Position numbers and translations under genes: made by a program
Notes under the pieces: model-generated
The model's database searches: none
Told to the model about the DNA's origin: nothing
The model's input: the letters and a program-made list of their open reading frames with translations, nothing else
DNA from: Stigonema ocellatum SAG 48.90 = DSM 106950
GTDB lineage: Bacteria > Cyanobacteriota > Cyanobacteriia > Cyanobacteriales > Nostocaceae
Reading direction: 5' to 3'
Assembly (NCBI GenBank): GCA_016903675.1
Contig: JADQBA010000030.1
Span: 8,587 to 72,586, forward strand
DNA length: 64,000 nt
Shown: in pieces, positions 9,157-17,780 of the stretch
Layout: every line of letters begins with the position of its first letter
Position numbering within the stretch: the first letter of the stretch is position 1

Positions 9157-9483
9157 ATGGCACTTACTAGAGACTTTAAAGAAACAGTTAACGAGCGAGT
9201 CCAACGAGAGCCTGAGTTTGCAAAAGCTCTACTTGATGAAGCTATTTCCCTCTTCCTTAATGGTGAGCCAGAAACTGCAAGAATTATACTCAGAGAGCTT
9301 GTTAATGCAACTGTTGGCTTTGAAGAACTAGCCATTGAAACTTCTAAACCAAGTAAGAGTCTTCACCGAATGTTATCTGCAAAAGGTAATCCTACGATGG
9401 ATAATTTAACTGTTATATTCAATGTCCTTCGTAAAGCACTGAATGTTGATATCAAAGTTCATACAACAGTTGCTGGTTCTTAA
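9157..9483 (+). CDS. HigA-like antitoxin (addiction module antidote family)
   Basis: 108 aa from the ATG at 9157 (MALTRDFKETV), chosen because AGAGGT lies 6 nt upstream; an ATG at 9124 would add 11 residues. The pattern (DFKETV...FAKALLDEA...ILRELVNA) followed by a helix-turn-helix (FEELAIETSKPSKSLHRMLS) matches the family of HTH antidote proteins paired with RelE/HigB-type toxins. No toxin gene is visible on either side, so it is an orphan here or a stand-alone regulator. Confidence 0.8.
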   Translation: MALTRDFKETVNERVQREPEFAKALLDEAISLFLNGEPETARIILRELVNATVGFEELAIETSKPSKSLHRMLSAKGNPTMDNLTVIFNVLRKALNVDIKVHTTVAGS

Positions 9484-10004
9484 AAGTTTTATAACAGCTA
9501 CAGAACAAGACGCTTCACAGGTGGGATGGGTCAGGAAATGACCGCTTTCTTTCATGTGGGTAGACCACAATTTGACCGTAAGGGCGGGGGTACCCCACCC
9601 TTACCATGTGGTCAATTCTACTTTGTGAAACGACCGAATTCCATACTACTTCCCTTGCTCTTAACAGATTTCCACCACTCGCCGAGGGGGCTAGAATCAG
9701 CTACTATGCGGTAGTACTCAATTTCTTCTCTTGGGGTGAGGTTTTGAATGTCCGCTGCTATTTTTTCCTGGACTTGCTCTTTAAACTAAAAGCCGTCAAA
9801 ATCTTTCTCAAATTTTGTTTTATTCATCGAAAGAAACCTCCTTGGGTGAAATAATTGTTAAAATTCCGTAACCATTTAGCAAGTTGATTTGATTGTATGC
9901 TTTCATCTTATCAAGTCTAACAATGTGTTTAAAATTCCAGATGTCTATTAGCGCTCTTCTATGACTCTGGACAGAGAATAATCTCATGAAACCCCGACAC
10001 AGAT
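9484..10004. other. Gene-poor stretch
   Basis: No convincing gene. The short open frames here have no ribosome site or family signature. GCTACAGAACAAGACGCTTC near 9497 recurs near 22468, showing repeat content. Confidence 0.5.
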
Positions 10005-10146
10005 GCGGCTAAACGCAATACCCGTGAATGAAAGCCCTCACCCCTAGCCCCTCTCCCAAATTGGGAGAGGGGTGCCCGAATTGGGTGGGGTGACCGCTCG
10101 CTTTGCGAAAATTCAAAAGTCAAAAGTCAAAAGTGAAAAAAGGGAT

Positions 10147-10290
10147 ACAAGCCCCTAAATTTATTTATGAAAAATGAAAAATATGTATTTCGATCCGCAT
10201 AGCGCAAGAAATACTACGTCCATACTTCAAGCCCCTAAATTTATTTATGGGGTTCTTACTTTTGACTTTTGACTTCCCCGAAGGGGCTGA
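10147..10290. repeat. Direct repeat H, copy 1
   Basis: About 145 bp repeated at 10478-10635: it starts ACAAGCCCCTAAATTTATTT, has a middle ATTTCGATCCGCATAGCGCA, a second ACAAGCCCC-type unit, then ACTTTTGACTTTTGACTT and CCCCGAAGGGG. Confidence 0.8.
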
Positions 10291-10401
10291 CTCATATCTT
10301 GCACCATCATCTTATTGCAAAAAAAGCAGCCTAAAACCCGTATTATTGCGTAGGGTGGGCACTGCCCACCAACCCTTATTGAGAAGGTGCACTCTGGTCA
10401 G
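10291..10401. repeat. Short family B element
   Basis: Begins CTCATATCTTGCACC and ends near GGTGCACTCTGGTCAG. The reverse complement matches 23362-23472 along its length, including the GGTGGGCAGTGCCCACC hairpin. It shares its end motif with the 213-bp family B elements. Confidence 0.6.
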
Positions 10402-10477
10402 GTGAGGGGGGTAATGAGAATGAAATAGCAGGACTACTGCCCTCTGATTCCTGTGCAATGACCAAAAAGAAAAAGGT

Positions 10478-10635
10478 ACAAGCCCCTAAATTTATTTATG
10501 GAAGATAAAAAAAATGTATTTCGATCCGCATAGCGCAAGAAATACTACGTCCTTGCTACAAGCCCCTAAATTTATTTATGGGGTTCTTACTTTTGACTTT
10601 TGACTTTTGACTTTTGACTTCCCCGAAGGGGTTGA
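10478..10635. repeat. Direct repeat H, copy 2
   Basis: Second copy of the unit at 10147-10290, with two extra TTTTGAC units near its end. Both copies lie inside the interrupted family A element. Confidence 0.8.
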
Positions 10636-10779
10636 CGGGTATTGCGGCTAAACGAACAAAGTCTTCGTTGAGTGGGACTAATCTAAAAATAGGGGTTTCA
10701 AATTTAATTAGCGCGAGAGTAATAAAAGAGCATTAGGATCTCCCCACGAAGCGCGGCTCAAGATTACCTAGGATACGAG

Positions 10780-10839
10780 GACTTACTCCCCTCTCCCAGA
10801 CTTGGGAGAGGGGTTGGGGGTGAGGGCAAAACCGTGCAA
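10780..10839. repeat. Interspersed G-rich repeat, partial
   Basis: Matches 8001-8062 (ACTTACTCCCCTCTC..., GGGGGTGAGGGCAAAACCGT). Confidence 0.65.
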
Positions 10840-10971
10840 TTCCAGAAGCAGTTTATCGGGAACTGACAGATAAATCTACAACCGTCCCATGATATAGACA
10901 TGATACGAATCAGCGATGTTGGTAGCGTAGCGATCGCACTCAAGCGAGAATAAAGAATACATATATAGGAC

Positions 10972-11161
10972 CAGCCCTTTCAAGGTGGAAGTCGAAAGAC
11001 TTGGATTTCCTTCGCGTTCTTCTCCCAAGGGGAGACGCTGCGCGAACGCGTCTTCGCGGTTTAAAAATCTTTTTGAACCACGAAGGCACGAAGAACACGA
11101 AGAAGAAATGTCGAAAATTGGACGTAATTTTCCCAATTTTTTACCCACCTTGAAAGGGCTG
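10972..11161. mobile_element. MITE-like element, family D (190 bp)
   Basis: Perfect 17-bp terminal inverted repeats: CAGCCCTTTCAAGGTGG at 10972-10988 and its complement at 11145-11161. The inside is homologous, inverted, to about 49447-49590. The element abuts the 3' flank of the decayed CHAT gene. No transposase. Confidence 0.7.
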
Positions 11162-11195
11162 CCCCTACTACCGACCTCTCGGTCAACCATTTTTC

Positions 11196-12477
11196 CTACT
11201 CAGATTCACCAATCAGGGTGAAAGCCGCCCAATTTCTGGGACTGGGATGGGTTTTCATCGTCGTCAACATCGCTTGACGCAAGGCTTGTGCTTTGTCCAT
11301 ATGCCGTTGTTGCAAATTTGTGTAGAATTGAGACATTAACTCTGCGGTGGGAGAGTCGGGAATTGACCATAGGGACACCATGACGCTGGGGACACCCGCT
11401 GAGATGAGGGAACGAGATAAGCCAATGACGCCATCCCCGGTAATTTTTCCCCTACCAGTGTCACAAGCGCTGAGGACGACTAACTCCGCTTGCAGCTTCA
11501 TATCGAGGATTTCTTCAGCAGTCAGTAAGCCTCTGTTGCTGGTAATCAATAGCTTTAACATAGTTTCCCAAAGAATAGTAAGCAAGTCCCAAATTTCCTA
11601 GAGATTGACTCTCCCCTAAACGGTCTTTAATTTCACGTGCGATGGCTAATCTCTGTTGCTGGTAATCAATAGCTTTAACATAGTTTCCCAAAGAAGAGTA
11701 AGCAATTCCCAAACTTCCTAGAGAATGACTCTCCCCGAAACGGTCTTTAATTTCACGTGCGATGGCTAAACTCTGTTGCTGGTAATCAATAGCTTTAACA
11801 TAGTTTCCCAAAGAGTTGTAAGCAATTCCCAAACTTCCTAGAGAATGACCCTCCCCTAAACGGTCTTTAATTTCACGTGCGATGGCTAAATACTGTTGCT
11901 GGTAATCAATAGCTTTAACATAGTTTCCCAAAGAAAAGTAAGCATTTCCCAAATTTCCTAGAGATGCACCCTCCCCTTGACGGTCTTTAATTTCACGTGC
12001 GATGGCTAAACTCTGTTGATGGTAATCAATGGCTTTAACATAGTTTCCCAAAGAATTGTAAGCATTTCGCAAATTTCCTAGAGAATGACTCTCCCCTAAA
12101 CGGTCTTTAATTTCACGTTTAATAGCTAAACTCTGTTGCTGGTAATCAATGGCTTTAACATAGTTTCCCAAAAATAAGTAAGCATTTCCCAAATTTCCTA
12201 GAGAATGACTCTCCCCTTTATGGTCTTTAATTTCACGATAGATAATTAATGCTTGTTCCCAAGATTTTAATGCAGCTTCAAATTGACTTGTTTGAAACTG
12301 CTCAATACCTTGCTGGAACAGTCTATCTGCTTCCGCTTTGCGTGCGTCTGGTGTTTGGGCTACTACCGCAGACTCCCCAAATGTTGCCGGATTTAGCCAA
12401 ACAGACTGCAACCCGGTGAGGAACAAAGTGCTAAATATTATCAGTGAAAATTTATTGATTCGCATACTTATTGCCAT
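11196..12477 (-). pseudogene. Decayed TPR-CHAT paralogue (internal deletion and frame break)
   Basis: The N-terminal part (from the ATG at 12477, MAISMRINKFSL) has a signal-like segment and about seven nearly identical 40-residue TPR units, seen as 120-nt repeats at 11590-12240. At about 11535 the TPR frame ends (QQQRLTDC stop), and a shifted frame continues with LLTAEEILDMKLQAE and the CHAT Cys part (VVLSACDTGRG) to 11196. The CHAT His half and the linker are gone. Both ends are nearly identical to the gene at 2593-5310, so this is a recent duplicate that lost its middle. A short TPR-only product could still be made. Confidence 0.88.
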
Positions 12478-12754
12478 AACTATTTTCCATATATTTCTCA
12501 CTACTAGGAGGTTATGCAAAAATTCGACAGCCTGGGTATAAGGAGGAGGGGAGGAGGGGGGGAGGGGGAGAGGGGGGGAGGAAGTGTTTCTTTTATATAG
12601 TGGATTTTAACCGGGTGAGGCACACCTATAGCAGTTTTCATCCCGATGAAGTACAGATTTATCTGCGTTCATCTGCGTACCCTCCGGGAAGCCGCCCAAG
12701 GGGCGTCTACATCTGCGGTTTCTTAACTCTTGAATGTACCTCACTCACAATCCC
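12478..12754. other. Intergenic, purine-rich tract and repeat
   Basis: 12541-12585 is a nearly pure G/A run on the plus strand. 12655-12722 holds an interspersed repeat (TCTGCGTTCATCTGCGTACC) found inverted at about 16020-16090. No gene. Confidence 0.5.
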
Positions 12755-13462
12755 TTAACGACTTGGAGAATTACTCCCTACTGTTTGTTGTGTATTACAC
12801 AGCTGATCGGGAATATCTTTGCGAATCCGATCCAACTCTGGGGAGGGTTTTTCCACAGAGTAAGCTTGCTGCAACACATCTGACCACAACTGGCGATCAG
12901 CAAAAAAGTTGGCTTTGGCTGTGGCGATCGCTTCAGTATTCACTCCCTTTGCTTTGAGTCTCTTTTCCAGAGTTCTCAGTTGAGTGGTGATGCGATCGCG
13001 TTGTTGTGCATCCATCACCTGAAACGAAACGAACTTATTGGGAGACTCACCATCAAACACCAGCCAGTCGTATCTTTGACCTGGTTGCAGCGCTTTACCT
13101 GTATAATTTGTCCTCTGAATCCCCCCTACAGATTGACTCCACATATCTTCTTCACTCCCTACTGGACGCACTGCTATTTTTTGCACTGAACCTTTCCAGA
13201 TAAATACAGGGCGATCGCTCCAAACAATTCTACCCTCAGGTGGTGCGTCTGGGGAAACCATACAGATATCAACTATGGGACGAGAACCACCTTTGCGCGG
13301 TTGCACTGGAGGTTTCTTGCCAAATAGAACCAGGAAAATTTTTGTCCAAGAAAAGTTTTGCTGTATTGGGGTTTTTTTGGCACTTTGAGCTAGATTTGGT
13401 AAAATAGGTAAAGTGCTGATAGCTGTGGCTGATAAAAGTATATACAGCAAAAATTTATTCAT
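12755..13462 (-). CDS. Exported DUF928-like protein
   Basis: 235 aa. The start at 13462 (MNKFLLYILLSATAIS) has AGGAGA 7 nt upstream and begins a signal peptide. The mature part has the layout of cyanobacterial DUF928-type proteins: a Gly/Arg-rich lead, IVWSDRPVFIWKG, LQPGQRYDWLVFD, then a helical tail with QLWSDVLQQAYS. The function is unknown. The start overlaps the stop of the CHAT-CHASE2 gene by 8 nt, which couples the two and makes this the last gene of the sigma-like/DUF1822/CHAT-CHASE2 cassette. The DUF928 call is by pattern only. Confidence 0.75.
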   Translation of the reverse strand: MNKFLLYILLSATAISTLPILPNLAQSAKKTPIQQNFSWTKIFLVLFGKKPPVQPRKGGSRPIVDICMVSPDAPPEGRIVWSDRPVFIWKGSVQKIAVRPVGSEEDMWSQSVGGIQRTNYTGKALQPGQRYDWLVFDGESPNKFVSFQVMDAQQRDRITTQLRTLEKRLKAKGVNTEAIATAKANFFADRQLWSDVLQQAYSVEKPSPELDRIRKDIPDQLCNTQQTVGSNSPSR

Positions 13463-15869
13463 CAACTTTTCTCCTGAAAACATTAGGTAGAACATAAATC
13501 CACAAAGTTGCAGACGGTAAAAACCAAGGCAAAAGTACCGCAGTTGATGAAATGTAAATCTGTAAGCTGATTAATCCGTAAACAGTTGTGATTATAGTTA
13601 CTAGTATTAAACTTGAAAAACCATGAGATTTTCTTTGTCGCAACAAATACATCGTTTTTCCCAACAAGATCGCTAACCCAATCATCCACAAATCGGGAAT
13701 CGGCACAACTAATCTTTGATTCAGTAAATGATGTACCATATATGCATGATATTCACCACCTGTAAAGACTTGACTTTCATTAACAGGATTTTCTTGACTT
13801 CGCCAGTAAGCAACTGCTGCTGGTAACTCAAAATTGTCCTCATCATCTTTTGAAACACCAGCTTCCCCATATCCCCCAGGTGCAACAATCACAACTTGTT
13901 TTTGCACGTTAGGGAAAGCAGATTTTTTCCCAACCCCCCCTTCCAATAATTTCCAAGCAGGAATAGAATCATATACCCGATTAGGGGGAATGGAAAAGTC
14001 TATAATTGGGTGCAACCACATTTGACCAATCCAATAACTCAAGGCTGTCAGTGGTTGCACATGCGATCGCTCTAATGTCAAAATCGTTTTATTGTCAGCC
14101 GCGCTTATGTGTTGCCAAAAATCTCTCTGACTGTTTAATTGAGGCTGTGGCGCATCAGTTCCTTGCTGTAACTCATGGGAAATAGCCAACAAGCCAGCGA
14201 AAAACAAAGGCTCTTCCTTAGACTTGACAATTGGGAACAGTTGCATATATCCTGGTAGAACATCGATTTCGCCTTGCAAACTCCAGTTTGGACTAGCAAT
14301 ATCAGGTAAAACATTCAACCATTCCCCATTTTTAACGCGGGTTGTAGTGAATACAAATGTTGTCTGGTTTGGGCTTTTTACCGCTGCTTGTAGAGATTGT
14401 GCGAGAATGCGATCGCTTTCTCCTTGATGCCGATCCAGAAAATAATCTATACCCACTACCCTGGCTTTTGCATCTGTAAGTTTATCCACCAGACGCGCTA
14501 AATATTTGCGTTCCATTGGTTTCGGGTTAGATATACCTGCATCTCGAATTGACTTTTCATCAATTTGCACCAAGAAAACCGGTGGTGTTAGCACCTCAAC
14601 TTGATGTGTCACTTGACGATATATCGCCTGTGCTAGTACCCGCCTTTCTAATAAGAATTGTTGCACAGGTAGTTGTAAACTCATTAATATCAGAGATGAG
14701 AGGGCGATCGCTTCCCGACGAGTCGGTATCAAACTTTTGAGTTGTTGTTTGAGTCCAAAAGGTTCGAGACGAAATAATGGCGCTTCTGGATGCCGAAATA
14801 AAGAAGGAATTAAGTAAGAACTCGGATAAGTCAGATTTTTTTCTAACTTCAGATACTCGCAAGCAGCTAACAAAGATTCGTGAACATCCTTATATTCTGT
14901 CAAAGCTTGCAAAAACAAAACGAAAAATTCCTCAGCGACGCGGTTATGAATTGGTTCACGCATGACTGCAACTTGACTTAAACCCAAGTCAATCAGTTTA
15001 TTTGCCATACTCAAACCACTGCAAGAATTGAATATGGCAAACTGCAACCCGCGTTCTTTCGCAACAGTCAAAGATGGTACTATTTCGCTAAGTGATAAAG
15101 CCACATTTGGGGCTATAAATAACTCTCCTCCTGTTAAACTAGTTTCATTACTATGTCCAGCAAAAAATAAAATATCCCATCCAGTTTTCGATGCGATCGC
15201 CTCAATAATTTCAGTTTTTAATTCAGCAATATCTTTCCCTGGTTGCCAACCGATAAATTCAACTACCGCGATTTTTTCTAAAGAACGAATTGCGGATTTT
15301 TCCGAATTAAAATTTAACCCAGTATCATCACCTAAAATTGCCAAAACTCTCGCTTGACGATTACAGCGATGATTTGATGTCACCTTTCCCCGGATATTCA
15401 GAGGTGCGCGGACAATATGAATTTTATCAGCCGCAAATTCCGTATTAATTTCCCAAGCTTCCCAAGGTAAACGCGCTAAATCCAAAGGACTGCAACTGAG
15501 AAAGACTTCTACCGGGTGTGTGGTTGTTGCCAATTCTCTATTTTTCTTCGCAATGACTGCCCGAATTTCATATAATTCAGCACTGCGTAACCAATTATGA
15601 AACTCATATAATAGTTGTGCTTCTGCTTGCACTAATTTCGCGTGCCAATCAATGGGTGGTGCAGCTAAAATACCAGCATCTACGACTCTTCCCCGCCAGG
15701 AAGTTTTATAAAAATTTAGATAAATTCGCTGCCACTCTTGATAAAGCTTAGTGATATTTTCTGGATAGGTGAGTGTTGCATTAATTTGTTGACCTTTGCC
15801 CCAAGATAATTCAAATAAACAAGCTTTTTCGATTTGCTGTACTTTCAGATATAAAGCAGAAGCATTCAT
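13455..15869 (-). CDS. CHAT-CHASE2 membrane protein
   Basis: 804 aa. An N-terminal CHAT domain (about residues 140-340) has His in FFAGHSNET and Cys in FNSCSG, both present. A membrane segment near residue 385 leads into an extracytoplasmic CHASE2 sensor domain (VFLVQIDEKSIRDAG, ARVVGIDYFLD), closed by about three membrane helices at the C-terminus (IPDLWMIGLAILLG onward). The architecture suggests a membrane sensor whose cytoplasmic output is a caspase-like protease. It follows the DUF1822 gene after a repeat-filled 0.5-kb gap and overlaps the exported protein gene downstream. Confidence 0.92.
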   Translation of the reverse strand: MNASALYLKVQQIEKACLFELSWGKGQQINATLTYPENITKLYQEWQRIYLNFYKTSWRGRVVDAGILAAPPIDWHAKLVQAEAQLLYEFHNWLRSAELYEIRAVIAKKNRELATTTHPVEVFLSCSPLDLARLPWEAWEINTEFAADKIHIVRAPLNIRGKVTSNHRCNRQARVLAILGDDTGLNFNSEKSAIRSLEKIAVVEFIGWQPGKDIAELKTEIIEAIASKTGWDILFFAGHSNETSLTGGELFIAPNVALSLSEIVPSLTVAKERGLQFAIFNSCSGLSMANKLIDLGLSQVAVMREPIHNRVAEEFFVLFLQALTEYKDVHESLLAACEYLKLEKNLTYPSSYLIPSLFRHPEAPLFRLEPFGLKQQLKSLIPTRREAIALSSLILMSLQLPVQQFLLERRVLAQAIYRQVTHQVEVLTPPVFLVQIDEKSIRDAGISNPKPMERKYLARLVDKLTDAKARVVGIDYFLDRHQGESDRILAQSLQAAVKSPNQTTFVFTTTRVKNGEWLNVLPDIASPNWSLQGEIDVLPGYMQLFPIVKSKEEPLFFAGLLAISHELQQGTDAPQPQLNSQRDFWQHISAADNKTILTLERSHVQPLTALSYWIGQMWLHPIIDFSIPPNRVYDSIPAWKLLEGGVGKKSAFPNVQKQVVIVAPGGYGEAGVSKDDEDNFELPAAVAYWRSQENPVNESQVFTGGEYHAYMVHHLLNQRLVVPIPDLWMIGLAILLGKTMYLLRQRKSHGFSSLILVTIITTVYGLISLQIYISSTAVLLPWFLPSATLWIYVLPNVFRRKVDE

Positions 15870-16387
15870 TAGTTTATTTGTCTCCTATTATTTCCCATTT
15901 GGTCTCTAATGCTTCTCGATCCTGATACTTTCCGGACTGCTGAAAGCCTAATTGCAAGAGCCACAATTCCTCTTTTGTTTGTTGTTATAATGTTTGTGCC
16001 TGTATTACAAAAAAAAGGATTTAAGGAACCGCAGATGTAGACGCCCCAAGGGCTGCTTCCCGTAGGGTACGCAGATGAACGCAGATAAAATTGTATGTGA
16101 TTCGGATGAGAACCGCTATAACTTTCCTTCAAGTTTATGTGTACCCAAGTCAGCAGCAAACACATCCAACTGCATTTGTACCAAGGTTTCTTCAAAACGA
16201 AACCCAACATTTTTTGGGGTTTGTTGGGTTTCGCAAAGCCTCAACCCAACCTACGATTCTTTCTTCTCTTCTTTCTTCTCTTCTTTCTTCGTGTACTTCG
16301 CGTCTTCGTGGTTCGTTAAAATAAATATTCTTCCCTGCGGGACAGGAGTAATGACACGAACCACTACCCCAGCCTCCCCTAAACTCC
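15870..16387. other. Intergenic with repeats
   Basis: Contains an inverted copy of the ATGAACGCAGATAAA repeat (16020-16090), the CTCAACCCAACCTAC repeat (16196-16254) and one end of a family C element (about 16255-16352, ending GGGACAGGAGTAAT). No credible gene. Confidence 0.55.
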
Positions 16388-17731
16388 TTACCCTGGATAA
16401 AATGCAAAAGTCGGCAAAGTCAACTCAACCCCATCCGTTAAACTGACACTAACAAGAAACTTCTCATCCCAACTGCCAACAACACGAGTAAACAAATAAG
16501 AACCACCACTTTCTTCATTTATCCCCTGTTCTACCAAAATACCCGTTTGGTCACTCACTCTTAGTTTCAAGCTATACGGTAAATTGTCCCCTGAAGGCGC
16601 ACCTAACACTAGCAATAATGTCCATAAATGGGGGTCTGATTCAGATACTAAATGCCAAGTAACAGCATACAATCGTAGTTGAAACCCTGCTAACAGCAAA
16701 TCTTTGAAAGCTGCACGCGCCTGCAAGGGAATTTCTAAACCTTGTTGTTGAAGTTGTGATTTAATCGCTGTAAATTCTTCTCCGGGGCTTCGCATTGCTG
16801 TAGCAGGTGCAATAGGCAACAGCACCCAAGAAAATTCCTGTGCTAAATTATCCAATTCATCCCACAACCAACGTCCTACGTTTATGGCAGGTTGTGTTAA
16901 CAATTTGATTAAATCTGATAGGTGATTTTGTAGAGACTTCGTATTTCGCGTCTCTACAGGTGAGTCATGAAAATTATACACCCAATCAAGTAATTCAGGA
17001 CTGGTAAGGACTGCGGTTCCTTGTTCCCAATTTAAAACCTGCCATAATTCAAGGGAATCCAACTGGGGTAACAATGCTGTTAATTCATCCTGTATCCTGG
17101 AAAGGTTATAAGCCCGTTCCGGCGGTACAGTGGGTAAAGCGATCGCCTCTGGTTCTAAACAACGCAAATATAGCAACAAACGGTCTGGATTATCTTCAAA
17201 CCACGTCAAAGGTAGTTGATATGTCCAATCTTCTTGGGGCAATAAATTAACATTTGCTAATCTTTCTGTCAGTTGCTGATAGGATAAAAACCCTTGAACA
17301 ACAGCGCTTTCTTGCTCTTCTAAAACTTCAACTAATACGTAAAAATGGGGAACATATTCCGGTAATTCTACAACTGCTCTAGGTAAACTCACTTCTTCGT
17401 CTGTCAGGCTACCAGTAGCTATCAGGCACAGTTTAAATTCACCCACTTGTAAATTGCTGACAGCACAGATTGCATTAGCAATTGCTGGTTGCAAAACTGT
17501 GCATTTTTCTCGATTAATGGTAAAAGAATCATCTCGTGCTTCTAGCCATTGTTCAAAGGCGAATAGAGCCAAAGCATTCAGATAAGTTTGCCATTGATAA
17601 GCAGAATTATTGATTTGACTACTGAATTCTACTGCCTGATTAATTTCGTCAGTTGATAAGAGAATAGCTGATGTTGGTAGTAGTTCAAAATCAAACAACA
17701 TTTCTTGAGTATGAGTTGAAAATTTAGTCAT
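16388..17731 (-). CDS. DUF1822 family protein
   Basis: 447 aa, soluble, no signal peptide. The N-terminal segment (LLPTSAILLSTDEINQAVEF, then WQTYLNALALFAFEQWL) matches the cyanobacterial DUF1822 family. It is followed by a mixed region and a C-terminal beta-rich part (LRVSDQTGILVEQGIN). The biochemical role is unknown. Family members are typically found between a sigma-like gene and a CHAT-CHASE2 gene, as here; the upstream neighbour ends only 49 nt away. A cytosolic adaptor is plausible. Confidence 0.85.
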   Translation of the reverse strand: MTKFSTHTQEMLFDFELLPTSAILLSTDEINQAVEFSSQINNSAYQWQTYLNALALFAFEQWLEARDDSFTINREKCTVLQPAIANAICAVSNLQVGEFKLCLIATGSLTDEEVSLPRAVVELPEYVPHFYVLVEVLEEQESAVVQGFLSYQQLTERLANVNLLPQEDWTYQLPLTWFEDNPDRLLLYLRCLEPEAIALPTVPPERAYNLSRIQDELTALLPQLDSLELWQVLNWEQGTAVLTSPELLDWVYNFHDSPVETRNTKSLQNHLSDLIKLLTQPAINVGRWLWDELDNLAQEFSWVLLPIAPATAMRSPGEEFTAIKSQLQQQGLEIPLQARAAFKDLLLAGFQLRLYAVTWHLVSESDPHLWTLLLVLGAPSGDNLPYSLKLRVSDQTGILVEQGINEESGGSYLFTRVVGSWDEKFLVSVSLTDGVELTLPTFAFYPG

Positions 17732-17780
17732 AGTTTTATTCTCATAATATTGTGTTTATCAAGTATACTGGACGCCCATT

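Larger units (their letters stand above)
10017..10643. mobile_element. Family A MITE, reversed and interrupted, with target duplication
   Basis: Begins AATACCCGTGAATGAAAG and ends ACGGGTATT, flanked by GCGGCTAAACG on both sides (10005-10015 and 10644-10654). 10017-10079 matches the right part of the family A element in reverse, and about 10410-10453 matches its left part. The stretch 10080-10409, and about 180 bp after 10453, are extra DNA made of other repeats. It is best read as a 140-bp element that later received nested insertions. Confidence 0.65.

Noticed and set aside
10876..11190. Open frame of 104 codons
   Set aside because: It lies inside the family D element and flanking repeats, has no ribosome site and no family pattern.
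11590..12240. Array-like 120-nt repeats
   Set aside because: They are in-frame TPR codons, explained by the decayed TPR-CHAT gene.
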